Source of the DNA: Margaritifera margaritifera
Lineage: Eukaryota > Mollusca > Bivalvia > Unionida > Margaritiferidae
Length of the DNA stretch: 64,000 nucleotides
Direction: 5' to 3'
Assembly (NCBI GenBank): GCA_029931535.1
Contig: JAQPZY010001344.1
Span: 394,001 to 458,000 of the forward strand
A program made the position numbers and the translations under genes. Position 1 is the stretch's first letter, and each line of letters starts with the position of its first letter. The notes below the pieces were generated by a model. The model was not told the DNA's origin and did not search any database. It saw nothing but the letters and a program-made list of their open reading frames with translations. This document shows positions 57,175-64,000 of the stretch, in pieces.

Positions 57175-57330
57175 TAGTAGTACCAGAGTAATTTACTGAT
57201 GCCAAATTAAAGCAAAAGGTGACGTTTAGAATTAGAGTAATTTACCGATGCCAAATTAAAGCAAAAGGTAACGTTTAAACCAGAGTAATTTCCTGATGCC
57301 AAATTAAAGCAAAAGGTGACGTTTAAACAT
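57175..57330 (+). repeat. 48/49-bp tandem repeat, three copies
   Basis: GATGCCAAATTAAAGCAAAA recurs at 57198, 57247 and 57295, each with GGTGACGTTTA. Confidence 0.9.
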
Positions 57331-58407
57331 GGGTCAAACAGAGGGTGAATTTTTCATCCACTATGAGAATGGAATTTGAATCCACAATGAAATTGCAATT
57401 TGTAATATTTGCAGCCATGGCATTAGTCTGATGATAATCATGCATCATGTTCATGATATTAATGCCATGTTAATAACATAAGCTATCTACCCAGTGTTTG
57501 GAGGGTTTTAAAAATTTATTACTGTAATGCACATATACATTGTTAAGTGTTCATGGTTACTTTTTTTTCATGTACTGTCATTTACAAGCAGACTTGTTCT
57601 TTTTAGTTTTATGAATATAATAGCCAGGAATGTTGCAATATTGCTTTAATATATCTTTGTATAGATTCTGTTTATCTATTCCAACCATTTATATAAATGT
57701 GACTAAATTTCTGTTATCTTCCTTCCCCCTTATGTGTATTAACCCTAGATTTTGTCCATCCTGCCTTGGTGGAAGTGCAACATAGTGATCACTTTGACAT
57801 CTGTGTGCATGTCCATCCATATCCATCTACACCTAGATTAAGCTCAGTGTTCAAGTTTCTTACTTTCTAGCTAAACGAAAGTCCGGTGGCAAAAAGGAGT
57901 CTGTTGTGTTCATATGTGTGTTTATTTTACAAACAAGTTTATCACCAACATCATGTATTTGCAAATGAAATTCCTCCATGTCTTCACATTGAGCTTGCTA
58001 AAACAGGATGTACCTTTTTTTTTCTTTACTTCACTAAATTCTCAGTGACCACCATCAGTGTCTTATCGATATATTAGCATCCATGGGCATCGCCTATATT
58101 TATAGCATGACATCATTGCCATATTTTCCGATAGTGGCTATAGCCAATGTATTTCAGTCAGCCTGAGCAGTTACCATGCATTGTGTATCTGTCTGTCTGA
58201 GCAGTTGCCAGGCAATGGACAACATTTTTTCAAAGTCTTGATATTTAAATACATGCTCAACATTTGATTTTTATCCGAATTGGTGAAAAAGTTCACAACA
58301 TTAGTTATGAGCAAGATATGAAATTTACAATAGAAAAAATAAACAAAACGTTTCTTATTTGCTGCTATTCTTACAAAGTAATATAGAAGGGTATTGCATG
58401 GAAAGTG

Positions 58408-58485
58408 TGTATCATGTATCATAAGATGTATCATGCATCATAAGATGTATCATGTATCATAAGATGTATCATGTATCATAAGATG
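58408..58485 (+). repeat. ~20-bp tandem repeat
   Basis: ATCATAAGATGTATCATGT repeats four times. Confidence 0.9.
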
Positions 58486-59450
58486 AGATGACACCAGATT
58501 TAATGGTGCTGTGTTCTTCTTTCCCAGTTGTGTGTTAAATGGGGGGAAAAAGCACATTGTCTTTTGTGACAATTTTATGAGAAAATTTTATTTCAGTTAA
58601 ACCAGTTTTACTTTGTAAACTGGGGTGGGTGGGTGGTAAAAAAAGGTCCTAAATGTGTGAATCTGCATATCTTTATTACTTTTGCTGTGAAACATCACAA
58701 ATTGAAATTTTGATATATACTTGCTATAAGTTCAGTCCAACTGCAAACAACATACACTCTGATCTGCCATCATATGATGCACCAGCAGATCAGGGTCCAT
58801 GTTGTTTGTTCTACTTAGTACTCCAAACAAACAGCATAGACCAAGATCTACTGCCACATTATGTGATGTCAGATCTATGCAGTTTGCTGTTTGACCAAAC
58901 TTAAAAGCGAGTATATATGATAACAGTTACATGTTGTTCAAAATGAACAGAACATATTATAAATCACATATACAAACTGTAGTGTTAAGATAATCTATGT
59001 AATTACATTGTTGACAATGTATATTCCAACAGATTTATGAGATGATGGCTCAGGACAAAGTTATTTTTTGGATAAGACGCACCATTTTAAAGCTTAAGTT
59101 ATTTAACCAGTATAATTACTAAAGCAAGTACAATGATGAGACACAGGAAGGAAATTTATCTTCACTGACTTGTCAATCACACTTTATAGTTTGTTTCAAA
59201 ATGTCAATTATAGAAATGACAACAGATAATATTTGTAAATATTAAAATGTATTGGGATGTGATATTCATGAAACTGAAAAGGATAAGAATTAATTTTTGT
59301 TTTATAATTAATTTTTGCATCAATAAGACTTTGGTGTCGTTTAACAAATATTTAGACCCCTCCAGTCATAGTTACATTTTGAAACAAACCACATCATTTG
59401 CATTTTCTGTGAAGGAATGTTAATATCCTTCCAATGTCTTTATATTTGGA
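58486..59450. other. No gene recognised
   Basis: Near 58755-58890 words such as CTGATCTGCC / CAGCAGATCAGGGTC / GATCTACTGCCACATTATGT suggest an old inverted or dispersed repeat. An 83-codon frame (58653-58904) resembles no known protein. Confidence 0.4.
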
Positions 59451-59454
59451 TTGC

Positions 59455-59665
59455 ATCAAGCATCATTTCTTTGCAGTCAAATGAGTTCACCAAGCATCAT
59501 TTCTTTGCAGTCAAATGAGTTCAGTTTGATTGCATCAAGCATCATTTCTTTGCAGTCAAATGAGTTCAGTTTGATTGCATCAAGCATCATTTCTTTGCAG
59601 TCAAATGAGTTCAGTTTTATGTTTTGATTGCATCAAGCATCATTTCTTTGCAGTAAAATGAGTTC
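59455..59665 (+). repeat. ~44-bp tandem repeat, five copies
   Basis: The unit is ATTGCATCAAGCATCATTTC, TTTGCAGTCAAATGAGTTCA, GTTT with small indels. Confidence 0.9.
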
Positions 59666-59804
59666 AGTTTATGTTTAAAGTTAAAAAATATGAAAAGGAA
59701 ATTTATTGTTGCATTATCCTATGTAGCAACAGTGAATTGACAATTTGCATGGATTTTGTGGTTACTACAAACCGCGAATTAAAAGACCCAATTAACTATG
59801 ATCC

Positions 59805-60180
59805 TTCTGTGAAAAAAATAGGGTCCTTTCTCCAGTCCATATTTTTGAATACAAACAATGGAGCCCTTTCTCCAGTCCATATGTATGAATACAAACAATA
59901 GGGCCCTTTCTCCAGTCCATATATATGAATACAAACAATAGGGCCTTTTCTCCAATCCATATGTTTGAATACAAACAATAGGGCCCTTTCTCCAGTCTAT
60001 ATGTTTAAATACAAACAATAGGGCTCTTTCTCCAGTCCATATGGTTAAATACAAACAATAGGACCCTTTCTCCAGTCGATATGTTTAAATACAAATAATA
60101 GGGCCCTTTTTCTAGTCGATATGTTTAAATACAAACAATAGGGTCCTTTCTCCAGTCCATACGTTTAAATACAAACAATA
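59805..60180 (+). repeat. 40-bp minisatellite, nine copies
   Basis: The unit is AATAGGGCCCTTTCTCCAGT, CCATATGTTTGAATACAAAC; starts step by 40 bp. The minus strand stays open in three frames, giving ORFs of 60-91 codons that are repeat translations. Confidence 0.95.
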
Positions 60181-60327
60181 ATATCATTTTTTTTAAGACC
60201 ATGAAAATTGAAACCCATGAAAATAAATGAAGTTTTTCTCAAATATTGTCAAAGAAGATGCTATAAAGTAATTCGTCATTTCACAAAGCTTATTTCATCA
60301 TAGACAGCTTTAGAAAATGTTTTAATA

Positions 60328-60361
<34 letters not shown>
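60328..60361. repeat. (TA)n microsatellite
   Basis: 17 TA repeats. Confidence 0.95.
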
Positions 60362-60365
<4 letters not shown>

Positions 60366-61369
60366 CATAAGAGTAAATCATGACAATTTTAGAATTAGTG
60401 TTTACAGTAATTTTAATACACTTCACAACCATATGTACAGTCATCTTTACATGTTCAAGAACCATATGTATGCAGCCTGTCACCAAAACCATAGAACTAT
60501 ACAGCATTGATACTTTGATTGTACAGCTTTGATACTGTTTACTATGACCATTTTGTTGTAGGCTTATTTACAGTGTACATCTTCATTTTGTGTATCAATT
60601 TTTAACAAGTATACTCTTATTAAACTGATATCTTGTTTTATGAGGTTTTCTTCCTCTTTCTGGCAAGGAGCTGCAATGGTTCAGTGGGTTGAATCCTGCT
60701 CAGACAAGTCCATGTTCACTGTGTTGCATTTTACTTCCATGGCCTTGGCACTTAACATTGCCTTTCATGCGCTCATGTGCCATTCAGTTAATCAGTCTCT
60801 TTTAATGTTGACAAAAAGTGAATAGTAACCATGCATTTCCTGCACAATTTGGTTTCTTTTTGAATGATTTTAATTGACCACCTATTTCAGTATAAAAATA
60901 TCTTACAAGTAAATTAGTGAAGCTTCACTCAAGCCAAATAGTTTATTGTTACCAACTGTTACGTAGCATATACCTTAATATTGAGAAAGACCTTGATTTC
61001 TTCTGACAATTTGGTGTCTAGTTTTCAAAATTAGATGCATAGTTCAAACAGCATTCCTCGCAGAGCAAATATAAAGAAGGAGATATGAATTTGTGGGTCA
61101 AATGTAAAGATAATTATTTTAGCTCTACTAATCAAAGACCAGAGAAGCTTATGCGATGATGTATCGTCTGTTGTTCATTAGACAGTTGTTGGTTCTTGCT
61201 AGTCCTCCTCATGAACATTGACACAGACTTTTACTCCAAGGCTTAGATGGTACTTAATGAAAATGATACTTGTGTGACATCTAACATGGACCCTGCAGGC
61301 TCTGGAACATAGAATAGACACGATGCACTCTCCTTGGAGTATGACATAAAAGGTGATTAATGGAGGCAG

Positions 61370-61565
61370 GAGCCACATTGGCACTGATTATCGTGCCAGA
61401 CTTGCGACCAAGAGGTGTGGGTTCGAATCTACCATTGGAAAAGCGGGGGTTGCCTACCATGCTGAGTCATTGGGCAAGGCACTCTATTCGAATTGCCTCA
61501 GCAGTAAATAATCTACTTCTGTTGCTGTGCCATAAAACACCAAACCAAACCAACATGGCCCCAAT
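61370..61565 (+). mobile_element. tRNA-derived SINE
   Basis: B box GTGGGTTCGAATCTACC (61418 on) is near-consensus; the A box region is GAGCCACATTGGCACTGATT. The body contains TCATTGGGCAAGGCACTC, a motif widespread in animal SINE central domains, and ends GTTGCTGTGCCATAAAACAC, CAAACCAAACC. Same family as 51955-52195; it interrupts a family A core. Confidence 0.82.
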
Positions 61566-62029
61566 GAAAGAAATCTTATAATTACTCCTCCTCCTGTTTG
61601 GATGGTGATATCAAATTGGGAATTGGCACTGCTATTATTAATAACTGTAGTTGGTCTTCAAGATTGCCATCTTGAAAATCTTGTCGCCACTTCTGAATGG
61701 ATGGTCATATTGACATGTGGTTTTCATTGCACCCCCCTCATACAATATGTTGTTAGTCTTGAGTGAAAACGATGTTGATCCTATCTCAAGCATGGGCACT
61801 ATGGCATCCATCTTGAAAATCTTCTAATCACCATTCTTTTTGAATGGATGGTCACTTCACAGACTATGTAGTTGGTCTTAAATGAAAATGGTGCTGATTT
61901 GACTGCCATCATATCAGCCATTTGGAAAAACTTGTCACTACTCTTCTTGAATGGTCATATCAACATTCCTGGTTATGCTAATGTGGGGTTTTCGTTTAAA
62001 CAATACTCCTGGAGTTGCGTCCAAATGAA

Positions 62030-62228
62030 AATCTCTTGCTCTGACGTCCAGCATGCCACTATAAGAGCCATCTTGAAAATCGCTTGCACTGACGTCCAAC
62101 ATGCCACTATAAGAGCCATCTTGAAAATCTCTTGCTCTGACGTCCAACATGCCACTATAAGAGCCATCTTGAAAATCTCTTGCTCTGACGTCTAGCATGC
62201 CACTATAAGAGCCATCTTGAAAATCTTG
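62030..62228 (+). repeat. 48-bp tandem array derived from the family A core
   Basis: Four copies of CTGACGTCCAACATGCCACT, ATAAGAGCCATCTTGAAAAT, CTCTTGCT with 48-bp spacing (62041, 62089, ...). The GCCATCTTGAAAATCTTGTT line is the family A core word, so a part of one unit re-expanded. Confidence 0.92.
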
Positions 62229-62555
62229 TTATCACAACTACTCCCTACATATAGTCATATTAACAAAGGATTTGTATTTAGACTATTTTAACAGTAAGTA
62301 GTTTGTTCTAAATAAAAACTGGTGTTGATCTGACCCCAAACTTTGTGGCATTTTTGAAAATATTATTTTTACTACTTCTCTTGAAAGGATAGGCGTATTG
62401 CCATGGAATTTTCATTAAAACATTTTCTAATATATGTAGATGCTCCTAAATGAAAAATGGCACTGATCTGACAACCAACATTTTGAAAATCGTATCACTA
62501 TTTCCCAGTGCTTAACTGGCATCCAGCAAGGTAACTGTAGCAGCCATCTTTTGTA

Positions 62556-63102
62556 GCTGTTGTGCTCCTCTATTCCTCCACTATCTGTAGAACCACCGGA
62601 TGTGACGTAAACGTGTACTTCTTAGAGCCAATGCACCACTTAGTCCAGCTAAAGTTACTCAAAATAGAAACAGTTAAACGACATATCACATACCACCATT
62701 TTTTACCAGATAGCTGGAAATGACCCTGACATGGGTGTCTTTCAACCCAAGGAACATGTCTCATTGCTACAGTTACTTTTTAGACCAATGTATGCAAACT
62801 GAGCTATAGCAGGCCCACTTTGGCCTCTTATTTTATATTAGTGTAAGTAGGCCTTCGATCTATGATGTTCAATTGCATTTCACAAACCCGGTCAACAGAT
62901 TGATCAAGGGCAGAACGTATAACATGGTTAATTTTGTCTCAAAATAATGATCATAGACATTATGAAATTACATTAAATGAAATTGGTTGATAACAGCTGT
63001 TTATTCTTTAACCAGCTTTTTTATTTAAAAAAACAACAAACATGCGTGTCCCATGATTTACGACTGAAAATGACGCCGATACATTTACTCGCATATACAT
63101 AT

Positions 63103-63105
<3 letters not shown>
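62556..63105. other. No gene recognised
   Basis: Nothing supported beyond short incidental ORFs. Confidence 0.4.

Positions 63106-63158
<53 letters not shown>
63106..63158 (+). repeat. (TC)n microsatellite
   Basis: About 26 TC repeats at the apparent left edge of the non-LTR retrotransposon fragment. Confidence 0.95.
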
Positions 63159-63160
<2 letters not shown>

Positions 63161-63161
63161 A

Positions 63162-64000
63162 TTGAGGACAACATACATCTTGCTGTTGATACGGGAATTG
63201 GAGACATAATTGTAACCTGTTACTTAACTTCAATATGTTAAATCCACTCTCAGGTCAAGGAAATGAAATCACTATGTGATGATCTTTCCTTTCACCAATG
63301 CATTAATCAGCCCACTCATTTCACTGAAAATTCTTCAAGGTTGCTGGATCTATTACTTGTAAACAACAATGAAAGTTTAGTTCTCAGCGGGCTTGGGGAT
63401 TCTTTCTTACATCAAGATACCATTGCCCTATTTATGGGATATTCAACCACAGAAAACAAAAACGTAAATCGTTTCCAAGGAATAGATAGATATACGGCAA
63501 AGACGACTATACTCTTTTGAGACATAAAGCATCCACTTCGGAGTGGGATTGTTTGAAACGTGATGATATTGACAAACATGCAAAACTATCACTGACCACA
63601 TAGATTTGATATCTGAACAATATATTCCGAAGAGAACTATTAAAGTTCAACCATCAGAACCTCCATGGATAACAACGGCAATCAAAAGGTCAACACGCAA
63701 ACGTAGGAGAGCCTATCGAAAAGCCGAGACATCTAACATACCCTCTCATTGAACAAAATTTCGTTCCCAGCATAACAAAACAATCTCAATGATCCGAGAA
63801 GCCAAACAGTTACAGATTGACAATTTATCATTAAAAACTGAAATCTTGAACTACATCTTCTAAAGACTGGTGGTCATCCCTTAGGTTTTCATCAGCCCTG
63901 ACAGTACATATTCTGTTGTATACCTTCAACACAATGGTTCGATAATCGCTGAGGAAGTTGGCAAAGCTGAAGCATTTAACGATTCTTTTTTATAGAACAA
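63162..64000 (+). pseudogene. Non-LTR retrotransposon (LINE) fragment: endonuclease end and EN-RT linker
   Basis: EDNIHLAVDTGIGDIIVT (63162 on) leads to the site of the GDFN endonuclease motif, here degraded to LLNFNML. Then, after a frame change, LCDDLSFHQCINQPTHFTEN, SSRLLDLLLVNNNESLVLSG and FLHQDT (63266 on), typical of the endonuclease end of Jockey/CR1/RTE-X-like elements. Further pieces in other frames: DYTLLRHKASTSEWDCLKRD, DLISEQYIPKRTIKVQPSEP, PWITTAIKRSTRKRRRAYRK. The RT would follow beyond the window. At least three frameshifts or stops make this copy dead. Exact clade not determined. Confidence 0.85.

Larger units (their letters stand above)
61117..62555 (+). repeat. Family A dispersed repeat with inserted SINE and inner 48-bp array
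   Basis: Head hairpin AGCTCTACTAATC AAA GACCAGAGAAGCT at 61121-61149, then diverged core units to about 62555; no tail palindrome. Confidence 0.8.

Overview
The window is animal genomic DNA: AT-rich, intron-dominated and packed with repeats. The only confidently recognised cellular gene is the 3' part of a spliced inositol-polyphosphate 5-phosphatase of the INPP5A (type I) family. The density of minisatellites, the hairpin-headed dispersed repeats with tandem cores, a DIRS-type retrotransposon, a hAT-like transposase remnant and tRNA-derived SINEs together look most like a mollusc, probably a bivalve. That assignment is an inference from repeat style and could not be tested here.

Positions 1-28,786 hold the gene on the + strand. 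Nine exons with canonical GT-AG borders and matching phases (3615-3678, 7040-7095, 11215-11299, 16363-16452, 21186-21263, 23046-23119, 24707-24818, 26693-26755, 28004-28786) encode the last 467 residues. They include the catalytic blocks GDFNFRLD, RCPSWCDRIL and GDHKPV. The last exon adds a tail about 230 residues longer than in vertebrate INPP5A and ends in a CaaX box, CVVM. The 5' exons lie upstream of the window.

The introns carry dispersed repeats (families A and B), small DNA-transposon remnants and many tandem arrays. The most striking array (23103-23535) has copied the 5' splice donor of the catalytic-domain exon nine times at exact 50-bp spacing. The intron after the 16363-16452 exon holds a 38-bp minisatellite split by a 1.7-kb hAT-like element.

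Positions 28,787-64,000 contain no recognised host gene apart from one orphan terminal-exon-like ORF (36250-36379). They contain microsatellites and minisatellites, two short hAT-type MITEs with target-site duplications, a 600-bp piggyBac-like MITE inside a 2.8-kb interval with its own inverted ends, and a degenerate DIRS element (37734-41585) with inverted terminal repeats and remnants of gag, RT, RNase H and tyrosine recombinase. Further copies of families A and B follow, and a truncated non-LTR retrotransposon runs off the right edge. Most long ORFs here are translations of tandem repeats whose unit lacks stop codons, not genes.
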